Shown piece by piece: positions 10,313 through 21,284 of a DNA stretch of 64,000 bases. A program made the position numbers and the translations under genes. This stretch comes from Ascarosepion bandense (lineage: Eukaryota > Mollusca > Cephalopoda > Sepiida > Sepiidae). The DNA is taken from NCBI GenBank assembly GCA_037127315.1, contig JBBBDQ010000310.1:3684001-3748000 (forward strand), in the 5' to 3' direction. The notes under the pieces are model-generated. The model was given only the letters and a program-made list of their open reading frames with translations, had not been told where the DNA came from and made no database searches. The number at the start of each line of letters is the position of its first letter. Positions within the stretch are counted from its first letter, which is position 1.

Positions 10313-12236
10313 CATAGAGCCCTAAATTATCCCGGTTTTAAGGTTGAAGTTACTTCTAATCTTAAAATTGTAAACTATCTAGATATCACCCTTAATTTAA
10401 ACGATGGATCCCACCAGCCTTTTCTCAAAGAAAATAGTTTTCCCACTTACATTAATATTTTATCCAATCACCCCAAAAATATTTTAAAACAGATATCCAA
10501 TATAGTAAATAATAGGATTAACCATTTATCATCAAACATTAAAACTTTCAATGAAAGTAAAGATATTTACAACAAGGCCCTTCAAAAAAGTGGATTTAAG
10601 AACAAATTAACTTATAATAAACCTACAATAGACCCTGAATCATCTAATACTAAAAATAAAAATAACTGTAGAAAAAGAAAGATAATTTGGTTTAACCCTC
10701 CATACTGTAAACTAACAGATATCGATATTGGTAAATATTTTCTCAAATTAGTAGACAAACATTTTAATAACAGCAATCCTCTACAAAAAATTTTTAATAG
10801 GAACACTCTAAAAATCAGCTACTCTTGCACCTCAAATATAGACAACATTATAAATTCTCATAATAGGCAAATTCTAATGAATTTATGTAATACTGACTCT
10901 GAGTCCGGAATTTTAAGTAAATGCAATTGTAGCTCTGTGGATGCCTGCCCGGTGGAGGGCAAATGTAAATTCACACAGGTAATTTATGAAGCTCACATTT
11001 CACCATCCAACAACAAGAAAAATTACTGGACCTATATTGGTATGTCTGCGGGACCTTTTAAATAAAGATATTACAATCACAGGTATTCTTTTTCAAACCC
11101 AGATAAAAAATACCAGACAGCCCTTTCACAGAGATTCTGGAAAATGAAGGAAGAAGAGCTGGACCCTGTAATTAGCTGGAGACTGATAGGTTCAGCCCGA
11201 ATTCTGAGGAATTTTCATGATAGGTGCGATCTGTGTCTGCAAGAAAAAATACTAATATTGAGTACCCAAACCAACATCTAGTCCTGAATTTTAAAAAGAA
11301 ATTCATTAGTAAGTGCCGCCATAGGGCAAAATTTGTGAACATTTAAAATTTTTAAATTCTAAATTTAGTTTTTAGGAGAGGAAATATAAATTAAATTGTT
11401 TTTGATCAATTGACTAATTAATTAAAGTTTTAAATAGAAATTTTGAACCCCTCTACCTTCCTCTTCCTGTCTCCTTTGAATATCTACCTTTTATGAAGTA
11501 AGGAGACTTATACTAACTTAACCCCCGATTTTTTATGCAAGTATATATATATATTTTTCACAGCATAAAATTTTTATTAATTTTTAATTTTTTTATTTTT
11601 GAAATAATTTTTTTGGAAAATTTAAAAAACAAATTAAATTTTATTAATTTTATAAATTTTTTTTTATTTTTATTTTTAATTTAAATCTAGATTTATCATT
11701 AATTAGATTAACTTAATTAAATTTAATTAAATCATATATCAGCTTTTTTCCCCAAATAAGTTTTTTTCTAAAAATCTTTTTTCTAATACTTTAACCCATT
11801 TATAACCGCTAGTTTTGTTGACACATATCTAGCGTCTCTAAAATATAGAAAATTTTTCTTTTTTTTCCTTCTTCTCCTTCCCCCCCTCTTTCTGTTTTGT
11901 TTAACTCACTTCTCAATCAAACACCACTTCCTATTCCATCCGTTAACCCCCTTCCCCTTTGTAAAGCTAGATAAAGCCAAATTTTAAAATTTTTTTTACT
12001 TTCAACTCAATCTAAAAGTAAAATTGTCCAAAATTTAAAAACAGACATTGCTAACCTACCTTTTTTTGTGATGTAAATTTTTTAACTTCCGCCAGTGAAT
12101 TCTTAACCTTCAATTTTTTTATTTCTTTTTTTTATTTTATTTTGAAATGTGGTAGTTGTCGATGAGATATGAAATCTCTCTTAAGGATTTCATGTTGAAA
12201 TGATCATTCAACAGTTTTGAACATCAAAATTTATTT

Positions 12237-12241
<5 letters not shown>
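10311..12241 (+). mobile_element. Penelope-like element 2 (5'-truncated)
   Basis: A plus-strand PLE relic running from one (TA)n array (10275-10310) to another (12242-12281). It holds the C-terminal third of the RT, a Cys knuckle and a GIY-YIG nuclease (10311-11346). A long AT-rich 3' untranslated part of about 900 bp follows, ending in two adjacent short hairpins (12169-12193 and 12194-12212). The N-terminal and palm parts of the RT are absent, so truncation occurred at or inside the TA array. Confidence 0.85.
10313..11346 (+). pseudogene. PLE 2 RT C-terminus plus GIY-YIG endonuclease
   Basis: One frame is open from the TA array to 11062. Blocks in order: YLDITLNLNDGS (10377-10412), the IIWFNPPYC block (about 10681), FLKLVDKHFNN (about 10740), YSCTSN, then the knuckle CNCSSVDACPVEGKC (10923-10967) and the GIY-YIG strand YIGMSAGPFK. 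A TAA at 11063-11065 replaces one sense codon; the same frame then continues with RYYNHRYSF to a TAG at 11279-11281. After a shift, the conserved tail SKCRHRAKF ends at about 11346. Only one stop and one frameshift interrupt about 340 codons, so this copy is younger than PLE 1. Confidence 0.85.

Positions 12242-12281
<40 letters not shown>
12242..12281. repeat. (TA)n array shared by two PLE ends
   Basis: Perfect TA array of 40 bp. PLE 2 ends on its left and a reversed PLE terminal piece begins on its right. Confidence 0.95.
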
Positions 12282-12284
<3 letters not shown>

Positions 12285-12470
12285 TGTATACATGTAGATA
12301 TACATCATATATAAATATTAATCAGGTGTGAATAGAACAGTGCTCAATGCTGTATAACAGCAAAAATGTATATTAATAAATATATATATTATCCTACGTT
12401 TTAAGCACAACTCAGTTTCATGCTTAGGTTTTGCTATTAACCTAATTTAATTATATATTTAATAAATAAT
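12282..12470 (-). repeat. PLE terminal-repeat fragment with half a hammerhead ribozyme
   Basis: Read on the minus strand this matches the 3' end of PLE 1 (3280-3485): ACGTAGGATAATAT, TTTATTAATA, CATTGAGCAC and ACACCTGAT blocks in the same order, ending in (TA)n. The ribozyme's second half is kept at 12405-12419 as GAAAC-TGA-GTT-GTGC (box 2, tiny stem III, cleavage triplet GTT, stem I strand). Box 1 is not recognisable. The orientation is opposite to PLE 2. Confidence 0.65.
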
Positions 12471-12509
12471 AATATTCACACATCTGATTTAATACCCATA
12501 ATGTCAGTC

Positions 12510-14774
12510 AGGGTTGACCATGGGTAGCATCCTAGTTGTCAGTTTGGCTGGAGCATTCATGTCTGTGACTGTAGAAGCCGATGCTGGATTGGCCATCTCT
12601 GTTGCAGAGGCTGTATTTATGTTTTGTTTCTGGTCTGTCAGTGCTATTACTTTGCTTTCTGTGAACCTGCCTCTCCGTGCCGGCTTGTGTCAGCTGCTCT
12701 TCCCTTGATTTGAGTTGTTGGGCCAGGGTTCATCTCCAGTTGGACCGGTTGACTGCTATGCTCTCCCATGACTTAGTGTTGATGCCCATGAGCCTTCATG
12801 TCGCATTTTACGATGTCACAATACCACAATTGTGGCTGCCTAGTATGTCTTCTTCCAGAAGCCAGGTCTCCATATCGGAAATATTTTGGAATGCGAAGGA
12901 TTGTGAATATGGTGGGTAGACCCATGCAAGACAGGACCTCAGTGTTGGGCACCTTGTCCTACCATGAGATTCCCAATATATGTTGGATACTTCTCACATG
13001 GAAGGTGTTCAGACACATCTCTTGCCTAGTGTACGTGGTTCATGTCTTACTGCCATATAACAGTGTGTTAATATCACAAATGTTGTACACTGCCATTTTT
13101 GTCTTCATTGTCAGCTTGGAGTTGGTCCAAACATAGGTTGTGGCTGCTTTCCCAATTCTCTTGTCAAGCTCTACATCCAGGGAGAGGTTGTCAGTGATGG
13201 TAGAGCCAAAGTAAATAAACTGATGGACCACAGCCAGCTCATAGTCATTGATGGTGATGACTAGTGGTGCTGCAGTACCTTGGCCAGGACGCTTTTTTTT
13301 TTTTTTTTGTTTCAAGCTAATGGTCAGCACAAAGTCTCTGCAGGGTCTAGAAAAATGATCCATCAGTGATTGTCGTTCACGCTGGGTGTGGGATGCTAAT
13401 GCTGTATCATCAGCAAACAACATGTCTCTGGTAAGGACTTTTCGTACTTTGGTCCTGGCTCTGAGATGAGCAAAATGTAAAAGTCTTCTATCTGATCTCA
13501 TATGCAGGTAAATCTCTTCCTATGTTGTGCTGACTGAATGAGAGTGTGAATTAGGACACAACCCTGTTTGACCCTGCTGCATATGTTGAAAGTCTACAAG
13601 GTGTTGCTGTTGAACTGCACAGTCCCCCCCCCACGCATGTCATTATGGAAAGACTAATCAAGATCTGCAGCTTGGGTGGGCATCCAAACTGAGACAGGAT
13701 TCTGAAGACGTCCTCCCTACTAATGAGGTCGAACCCCTTGGTCAGATCAATGAAAGTGATGCACAAGGGCATCTGCTTTTATTTGCACTTCTCCTGGAGC
13801 TGACAGAGTGAGAAGATCATGTCTACTGTTGATCGTTCTGATCGAAAGCTGCACTGTGATTCTGAGTAGACATGTTTGGTAAGTTTCTGCAGATGGAACA
13901 AGATAACCTGAGTAAATATTTGCCCACAATGCAGAGTAGAGAAATGCCTCTGTGATTGTTGCAGTCACTTTGCTTGCCTTTGTTCTTGTAGAGAGGGATG
14001 ATCATAGCATCCCTCATGTCCTGTGGTACAGCCCTTTCTTTCCAGCACTGGCAGAGGACTTTTTTGCAGAAGAAACAGTAAGATAGTCTTGCAGTGCTTG
14101 ATAAGATCAGGAATTCCATCACTGCCTGGAGCTTTCTCTGTGGCCAAGCTGCTGATGGCCTCGCTGAGTTTCTCTATTGTTGACTCAGTGTCAAGCTCTT
14201 CTATGACAAGTAAGCACTCAATGGCATCAAGGGCTGCAGTCATCACAACATTCTGTTAAGAGTAGGAATAGTTCCCCACCCATCTCTCCATGTGTTTTCT
14301 TTTGTCTGTGATGACTACCCCACTGGTGGATTTGAGAGGAGTTGTCTTGTTCTGCACTAGTCCCATTGCTGTCATCATATGTTTCTCTGATATTCCCTGG
14401 ATTTTTTCACTGAGCTCTGTCCAGTACTCGTTGGCACAATGTCTGGCAGTCTGCTGAGCTTTTCTCCTGGCAATCCAAAGGATCAATAGGTTTCTCTCAT
14501 TGGGTGACTACTTGTACTCTGCTAGAGCGGCGCACTCAGCTTTAATGATGGGAGTTTTCTTGGTTGACTTTGACTCAAGCCAGTCATGTAACATTAAGAT
14601 ATTTCTCTCAAAAGTGGCCAAGGCAGTATGGTGCATGGGGTTCTGTAAAGTAGCCCACTTCTCTGTGGCAGTGTCTCTGATTTGTGAGGTTTTCAGTTCA
14701 CTCTCAAACCTCTCAGCAAATTGCTCAGCAAGGTTTAGTTGTTTAATCTTGTTGACATCAATGCAAGGATTCCC
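12510..14774 (-). pseudogene. LINE (RTE-like, tentative) endonuclease-linker and RT remnant
   Basis: A minus-strand non-LTR retrotransposon pol without its endonuclease, decayed into overlapping frames. From the N-terminal side: linker 14774-14508 (TATEKWATLQNPMHHTALAT), 14486-14256 (ARHCANEYWTELS, KTTPLKST), RT finger 14246-13965 (ATEKAPGSDGIP), NHRGISLL near 13970, RT box A 13772-13730 (FIDLTKGFDLISRE), YADD-type box near 13430 (MLFADDTALASHTQ), VLTISL near 13330, IYFGSTITDNLSLD near 13210, and a C-terminal basic tail near 12870-12720 (GDLASGRR). Frames break repeatedly. The clade assignment is from memory and uncertain. Confidence 0.8.
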
Positions 14775-15439
14775 TTCTTCTTCTTCTTCTTCTATGTGCT
14801 CTGTCCCTTCAGGACGTAGGCGATCATGGATCTCCACGTCTCCCTACCCCTTGTGGCTCTTAGTATGTTTGCTCCTGTTGCTCCTGGCAACCCCCGTTCC
14901 GTCATCCACCTGATCAGACCCTGCAAATATGTTATCCGCTGCCTTCCTCTGTCTCTCCTTCCTTCTATCTGTCCAGTTAGTATCAGGTTCTCCAGGCTCT
15001 CCTTCCTCATTGCATGTCCCAGGAACTTCAGTTGTCTCTTCCTGATGCTCAGCATCAATTTCCTTTTTGTTGCCATTCTTTCTAACACTTTGTCGTTGCT
15101 TGTATGCTCAGTCCACGATATCCGTACCATCCTTCTTTAGAACCACATTTCTGCCGCTTCCAGTTTTGTCCTCATTTTCGATGATATTGTCCAGCATTCA
15201 CAGCCGTATTGAAGAACTGACATCATGTAGCAGTCTAGCACTCTTTTCTTCGTTTCTATTGAGATCTTCCTGTGTGTTAGTATTTTGCTCATCTTCTGGA
15301 ACGCGTCCTTTGCCATGCCAATTCGCCTTCGGATCTCCGTGTCGCACTTTCCATCTCCTGTTAGAACACTTCCTAGGTACTTAAATTCTTGGACTTGTTT
15401 GATTCTGTTATCCCCCACCTGTCCCTTACCTCTTGTCAT
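14775..15439 (-). pseudogene. second LINE family, RT C-terminal 3' end
   Basis: Two consecutive minus frames (15439-15137 and 15130-14792) read as the C-terminal part of a LINE RT: FKYLGSVLTGDGKCDTEIRR, IGMAKDAFQKM, LQYGCECWTISSKM, then RISWTEHTSNDKVLERM, KFLGHAMRKESLENL and GRQRITY. A stop codon at 14792-14794 is followed directly by a short AAG-repeat tail (TTC repeat on +, 14775-14793), as in LINE 3' ends. The lower-coordinate neighbour belongs to a different LINE family. A second copy of this family lies at 57285-57835. Confidence 0.8.
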
Positions 15440-15464
15440 TATGTAACCTCTGTAGGATAGTTGT

Positions 15465-15555
15465 GTTATTGATCATTATTTTTTTATATTGTATAGACTT
15501 CTACAATAACATTTCTGTCTACATTCACAATATAAAAAAAATAATGATCGATAAC
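15465..15555. repeat. inverted repeat pair (small foldback)
   Basis: The left arm 15465-15492 (GTTATTGATCATTATT...) is the near-exact reverse complement of 15527-15555 (...AATAATGATCGATAAC), with a 34-bp loop. It could be a tiny MITE or a local snap-back duplication. It sits immediately beyond the LINE at 14775-15439. Confidence 0.6.
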
Positions 15556-15695
15556 CCAATTACCCTATACCAAGAAAACAACAAAAGCAAACTACAGATT
15601 CTCGAGACAATATTCATTAAAAAGCTTAAGCTGTAAATTAACAGAATCAGCTATGAATATAGTAGTAATGTTTTAATATGTTTGTAAAAAGAACA
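15556..15695 (+). pseudogene. possible PLE C-terminal fragment
   Basis: The frame reading KLQILETIFIKKLKL, then a stop, INRISYEYSSNVLICL resembles the extreme C-terminus of GIY-YIG-type retroelement proteins (an 'ILEAIHIK...PxINR' pattern). Short and uncertain. Confidence 0.4.
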
Positions 15696-16048
15696 GTTTT
15701 TTTATGATTTAACACATGTATGACCATGACATTACAACATATAAAAAAATTACATTTTGGATAATTTTCACATTCAATTAAACGCTAAGCAATTTGTCAA
15801 CTGTTATATTTGAAGCAGAAAAAAAATTACAGTAATTTTTTGCAACAGAAGGAGATTGAAAGTACTTGGGTACATTGAGAAATGAATGATAACATCTGTC
15901 AATGTTACAGCTCATTTCTGACATTGTATAATACGCGAAAGATTATCTGTGAGTATGAACGCATTTTATTAAAAGTAAGCAGACACAATGTTTGCAATTT
16001 ATTTAATCTGACATGTTTAAAAGAAAACTTGCTGCCTAAATACACAAA
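15696..16048. other. AT-rich DNA without recognisable gene
   Basis: An ORF at 15882-16124 runs into the TA-rich SINE tail and has no recognisable domain. Confidence 0.5.
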
Positions 16049-16320
16049 TATATATATATATATATGTAATCATCCACAGACAGTCCTGTTTCGCTGTATC
16101 AGAGCTTATCAGTATTTCTTTTAGCCAGGATTTAAACCTGACCGAATTGACATCAGTCCGCAATTCTACCTCTGAGCTATAGGCGCTCTGTAGAGGAAGG
16201 CGAAACTTATCGTGTTATATACAATATGAACATATGCCAGTAGCCGAGAGTGTTCAAATTCATTACTGAATGAACAATGCATAAATGCATGAGTAGCTAC
16301 TGTTTTTCAAGTCTACCAAT
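16049..16320 (-). repeat. tRNA-derived SINE family A, copy 1
   Basis: On the minus strand there is a Pol III A box TAGCTCAGAGGTAG (16179-16166) and a B box GGTTTAAATCC (16138-16128), in tRNA-like spacing. The tail GATACAGCGAAACAGGACTG is shared with copies at 48134 and 52708. The copy ends in a short TA run (16049-16064). The acceptor-stem region does not fold as a working tRNA. Sequence upstream of the A box (to about 16310) is also partly shared with copy 2. Confidence 0.75.
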
Positions 16321-17059
16321 TCTCCATAGTGCTCAGTCGACGTGCGAGAGGTTTCATTGAAAATGACAAAGCTTATGTTCAGAACATAACATACACATGA
16401 CTCTATATATATATATAAACTTTACACATATTTAGTTACCAGTAAAACAAAATTCATCCTTGATGATGGCTACAAAATATAGCTGGAAGCACTTGGGAAA
16501 ACAAAATTTTCAGACAATTCTTATATAAATCATAAAAACACAGGAAAAATTATATAGAAAACTTAACCATAATACCTTGTCTGTCATTTTTAATGAAACT
16601 TGCCTAAAAGTGATTGCTTCCCAAATACACAATATATATATAATTAGCATTGGAATATCTCAAGAATTAGAAGCAGACAGTTTAATAAACAATGAAACGT
16701 GTGAACAATAACCATATCTGCAGGCCTCGACACACTAAATAGCCAATTTTCAAACTTAGTTGATCAAAACCCCAGAAAAAACTTATCTAACACTGAAATT
16801 TAAATCTTTTGCTTCAAACTAAAATTTACTTCTGGAATTAAAAATGGAGACTTTTTCAAAAACAATCAAAACAGTAAGCAAGATCTAAAAGTATAATGAC
16901 ACAGATTTAACGAAGGCTTCAATCAAGGATTAATCAGTGTCATTTTAGGAACAGGCAACAAAACATTATCATAACAATGCATAAAAAAAACAATTTCCAA
17001 AATGTAAAATTCAACAAAATAATTAGAAAGTTAATTGATAATGAGGACAAGACATAATC
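16321..17059. other. AT-rich DNA, possible eroded retroelement
   Basis: Lys/Asn-rich broken frames on + lead into the PLE-like RT fragment that follows. No motif is firm enough to annotate. Confidence 0.35.
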
Positions 17060-17181
17060 AAAATTGATCAAAGGTCAACTTAAAATATACAAACTTTATT
17101 ATTCACCAAAAATATACAAAGTTGGTATTGCAACACAGCTTATCATTTATGGAATTGGTTTTTCATCATTTGATTACATGT

Positions 17182-17184
<3 letters not shown>
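17060..17184 (+). pseudogene. PLE-like RT N-terminal fragment
   Basis: An open frame reads LYYSPKIYKVGIATQLIIYG then IGFSSFDY. This resembles the early RT block 'PKIHK.G.PLRPI.SGIGSPTYN' of Penelope-like and related RTs, with several substitutions. It runs directly into a (CA)n array, repeating the pattern of PLE pieces ending at microsatellites. Confidence 0.5.

Positions 17185-17233
<49 letters not shown>
17185..17233. repeat. (CA)n microsatellite
   Basis: Perfect CA array of about 49 bp. Confidence 0.95.
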
Positions 17234-17235
<2 letters not shown>

Positions 17236-18548
17236 CTGTAAGCCAAGCACTCAAATAAATTTCTTGGTAGGATTCTTCATTTTAAAATTTTAATCTCATA
17301 TCCATATAGGAATATGCTTAATTGTTTCTGTATAAAATATTTTTATGTTTACAATGAACATGTATAATCAGCAAGAATTACAGTTCATATATGAAAAATA
17401 ATCTTCATTTTTATTTACAACTTACATATCTAATCATACATAAAGACTACGTTTTGTATAAGATAAGTTTAGTTCTGGTAACTTTTTGATTTTACTTAAA
17501 ACACGATTTCCATGTTTCATAAATCCTCACTTACTGATTGTTGTGCAGTGTTACCTACTCACAGGAAATAGCATGCACTCAACTGCTTCATAGGTAATAG
17601 CCATAGATATTTATGGTCTTTGTGACTTCATATGTAAATGAGTCACCTCACTGATATATCTATTTAAATAAATAAACTGCAGATTCTGTCTGTTCATCCA
17701 TATTTCTGAAATCCTGCTAGCTCAGGCCACACTTTCTCTACATAGACATATTATACTATTTTGAAATCAGTATGATTCTGGGGTTGAAAATCTACCCTTC
17801 ATTTGGTACTTGAATATCATTTGGAAGTTGTGTCTGGATGAGGAGGGTACAGTTAAAAATTCAAATTATAAAGTAATTGAAAAAAATTAATTTCTTAAAG
17901 CAACACAGAAACTTTGTGATATTAAAAATTTGTTTTAAATTCAGTTTAAAATATCTCCAAAATTTTGTGAATTGATAAAATCAATTTTATTTCTTCAAAA
18001 TGGTAAAGAATAAGTGCAAGTGAGAGGTTTTGGGATGTGAGGTTTTGAAATTCCACAGTGTTTGTGATTTTTGAAGAACTTGATTTTTGGCCTAAATTGG
18101 TCTTTCGGATGGAATTGGACTTTATAGCCTGAATCAGAGTTTTGAATGGAGTGAATTGAAGAATTCAAAGTTTTTTTCTTCAAAATTATCATTGTCATTT
18201 TCTAAGCTGAACCAGAGGTCCCTTTAGTTTTGGGGTTGGGGGCTCAGTAAATGGAGTACAGATTTTAAGTTAGTAGTGAATAATAAAAAGCAAAACAACT
18301 CAATAAATCATGCTCATGAAAAAAAATGAACCCTTTTCTAATAACTCGCAACAAGCATTGAAATGTTCTATTGTTTTTATATTGTTAATTTCATAGATTC
18401 GAATGTGGCAGTAAAGAAATAATTCTTTCAGCAATTTAAATATTTGAAAACTAAAATGTATTAAAATGAATAATGTAATTGAAATATGGCTCTGCATGTT
18501 AGTAAAATTTAGGTTAATATATTTGGCTACAAGTGTGAGTGCATATGT
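17234..18548. other. AT-rich DNA without recognisable gene
   Basis: The minus ORF at 17995-18198 has a Lys/Pro/Phe-rich low-complexity look and no known domain, so it is not called. Confidence 0.5.
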
Positions 18549-18600
18549 AAGGGGTGCTGAAAAGTTTTTGGCTTTGCAAAGAAAGGATTATATAATAATC
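18549..18600 (+). repeat. mariner-like terminal motif (weak)
   Basis: AAGGGGTGCTGAAAAGTTTT followed by TGGCTTTGC is a typical mariner TIR-like end and similar to the motif at 8469. No transposase or partner TIR is recognisable downstream. Confidence 0.4.
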
Positions 18601-19292
18601 TGGTAAGATTTAGGGATGTGTGTCAGAATGGAAAACAATTCAGCACCTTTTATTACTAGTCTATTGCTTTTAGCATAAAAAATGTTCAGATGAGTTCTCT
18701 GTTCATTTCATCAGTTCAGACTTTTACAGCCAGGACATACTGTGCTAATTTCATGGAGTGAACACTCATTTATTTCCTCTGTTCCATAGGTAAGAAAAAG
18801 TTTCACTCGGCTTTTACCCAGGGGTCACCACTTTCTGAAGCTATTGTCATTTTGAGGTTTCCATGAACATTACAATCTTAACCTCTTCAAGTCAAAGGTT
18901 AATCATTATTTATCCTCTTTATCTTAATAATCTTCACTTCTTACTATCTTCTGTTTCATTCATATCACACACCTTATTCATCATTACCAATTCGATAACA
19001 ACTCTCTACCTTGAGTGGCTATCACACTTTGTGTTAGGATTGTTTTTAAAAGAGCGTAATCATTTTTTCTATTTGTTAGACATATTCTCTGCAAGTAATC
19101 TTTTTTTCTATTTAACTTGTCATCTTTTAGAGATGTAAGTATTGAGAAGTCAACTGCACTCAGTGTTTTCATTACTAATGTTTTATAGATTTTACATTCT
19201 TCATCGTTTTTTTAAACTGATCAACTAATATTATTTTTCTCTAGAGTGTAATTTTTGATTTTTGCTGTATGTTTTCATTTTAATGTTTGCAG

Positions 19293-19382
19293 GACCTTAA
19301 GAGTGACAAACAACGTGCCCAAATGGGTGCTGCCAGGGCTGTTCTGGAGAAAGCCACTATGATGCTGCTGACATCCTCAAAG
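19293..19382 (+). CDS. CTNNAL1: alpha-catulin (CTNNAL1), internal exon
   Basis: A 90-bp phase-0 exon with acceptor TTTGCAG before it and donor GTAAAT after it. It encodes 30 residues: DLKSDKQRAQMGAARAVLEK then ATMMLLTSSK. This matches the vinculin/alpha-catenin family segment that in alpha-catenins reads 'NDLKD...RDQMAAARGILQKN'. The ending MLLTSSK fits catulin better than alpha-catenin. Alpha-catulin is a cytoplasmic scaffold linked to Rho signalling and to dystrophin-associated and ion-channel complexes. The protein continues without a gap at 40842. By analogy the segment lies about 200 residues from the N-terminus. Upstream exons are outside the window or not recognised. Confidence 0.85.
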
Positions 19383-20389
19383 GTAAATATAGCAAGAAAA
19401 TGAGGTTTGCTTTCATATTGTTTTGTTTGTTTTATCCTTTTAGAATTTAACTAAATCTGGAAAAGTAAATGAATTTGTTAATCACCTGTTAACAATATTT
19501 ATTATATTAGAAGAATTTGTTTATCATTGCGTTTTTATTTTCATATTGTAGTTTAGGAAAAATGATTTATGTGAATATTGCATTTATTTTAATGACCCAC
19601 TCATGAAAATATATATCACACATACAAATAATTTTTATAATTTAAACTAGATTTAAATATTACAAAGTTTTGTGCTAATCTCATTGACCTGATTTGTTTA
19701 GATGGCTATGCACATGCGTTTTGCACCTTTGTATACAGTGCATCTTTGTATTTATATAGGTGCATATTTTGAAATCTTTCAAGTTTCTGTTTGAATTTCT
19801 AGCATGAGGAATTAGCATTATTTACGTTATTTACAGTTGGATGAATGTTTTCCTTTTCATTGTTAAAATGACATTGATTTTGCTGTTGTTCCTTTTGGCT
19901 ATCTTCATATGTCTGTCAATATGGATAACCTTCAGGGATTTTCAAACTGAAGCCTTTATTCAATCTATGGATGTATATTGTTCTCATTCTTCTATCCACA
20001 TCTCAAGATATCTTGATTGATTGTTTAGTTATTATTAGTATCCACTAAGTCTGATTATATCCAAGTATTAACAAGCATGTGTATTAACTAAATTAAACAA
20101 TAAATAATTAATAAATAAACACTAGATTTTTGCATATACCTAAATACATTTCCGCAATTTCAATGTTTTTTTTTTTTTCTGATTCTGTGATAATCTTTGT
20201 TGCTATGGTTTTTTCCACATGTTGTACAATGCAATAAAAAATAGCCACTGTTAATTTCACTTTGATATCTACATCTTTTGTCTATTGTTCAGGAAATAAG
20301 TACTATTAAACACTTTTCCACTGTGTATTATAATTATTTTATATTCATTAAAATAAAAAGTACTTCAATAATACACACTTTCTGTAGCA
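19383..20389. other. AT-rich intron sequence
   Basis: No repeat or gene recognised between the exon and the antisense LINE. Confidence 0.55.
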
Positions 20390-20693
20390 CAGGAGGATGT
20401 CATCAGTGATGTATTTTACTCAGGTCACTGGGCAGTTTCAGGTCTTGCAACATCATACTACCCTCGCTGAGTTGACCCCGTCAGAGCTGATCAGACTCCG
20501 ACACACCCTCATTCTGTTCTATGCTATACGACACTGATTTATTTTCTTAGCCGATTTGTGTTTAATACTGCCAGGAAACACATAAGAGACCATAGCATTC
20601 GGGTAAGTTAGGTTTTTCAAGCAGTCGGAAAAATTTTAATTTAATATAATTAAATACGAACTTCAGCGGGTGTTTAATCAAAAATGGTTATTC

Positions 20694-21284
20694 CTAATTT
20701 TTAAGGAGCCATGCACTATTTCGCTTAATCCATAGCCACTTGGCAGTTCGCTCAGTGGAGTCCATAATCGTTTTAATGGTTTTTCGTTTCTTTAACCCCA
20801 CCAATCCAATATCTGTTAATGCTCTGCAGAGTGACCGTGCTACAAGGCCTCTGGTTCCCACTTCAATTGGCATACAGCTTGTTTTCTAATAATTTCTCAT
20901 ATTTGAATTTCTTCCTTTCATTAGCCTCTTCTATGTGTTCTTCCCAGGGAATGGTCAATTCCCACAAAATTACAATTTTTTGATTATTGGAGAAGAACAC
21001 TGTCTGGATGTAATTGTGTGAGGGCTATATGCTCTGGGAATATCAGTCTAGGCCCCAAATCAACCTTTACGACCCAGTCTGTTGCACCTGTGAGTAGGTT
21101 TATTTTTGAGGGCTTTTTCTTCAGAGGTTTAGAACCAGCTTTTATAAACTCTATGGATCTTTGGTGAGGGTTAGTACATTTTCTTGGGTTGCTAGTTGTA
21201 CTATTTCTATGATTTCTCTTAACATCTCATCGTGCCGCCATTTGTACCGACCATCCACTAATGCTGATGGGCAGCTGCTGAGGA
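20694..21284 (-). pseudogene. R2-type element C-terminal restriction-like endonuclease
   Basis: Continuation of the ORF after the frameshift: GRYKWRHDEMLREIIE, then in shifted frames LHPDSVLL, IVILWELTIPWEEHIEEANE, EVGTRGLVARSLCRALT and TERTAKWLWIKRNSAWLLKN. The PD followed by WELTIPWE and a GxRG-type block fits the PD-(D/E)XK restriction-like endonuclease of R2-group LINEs, which nicks the target DNA. At least two frame changes and stops near 21130-20980 disable it. Confidence 0.75.

Noticed and set aside
12401..12425. A second complete hammerhead ribozyme
   Set aside because: Only box 2, stem III, the cleavage triplet and one strand of stem I are preserved; box 1 is not identifiable, so it is annotated as half a motif.
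12514..13136. Plus-strand ORFs over the 12.5-13.1 kb LINE
   Set aside because: They are antisense shadows of the minus-strand LINE, whose motifs are clear.
14500..15384. Long plus-strand ORFs (up to 137 codons)
   Set aside because: Antisense shadows of two minus-strand LINE reading frames; translations are Ser/Leu-rich without domains.
16120..16190. tRNA gene on the minus strand
   Set aside because: A and B boxes are present, but the acceptor and anticodon stems do not pair well and the unit has a SINE tail shared with other loci.
17995..18198. Minus-strand 67-codon ORF rich in Lys, Pro and Phe
   Set aside because: Looks low-complexity and has no recognisable family or supporting context.
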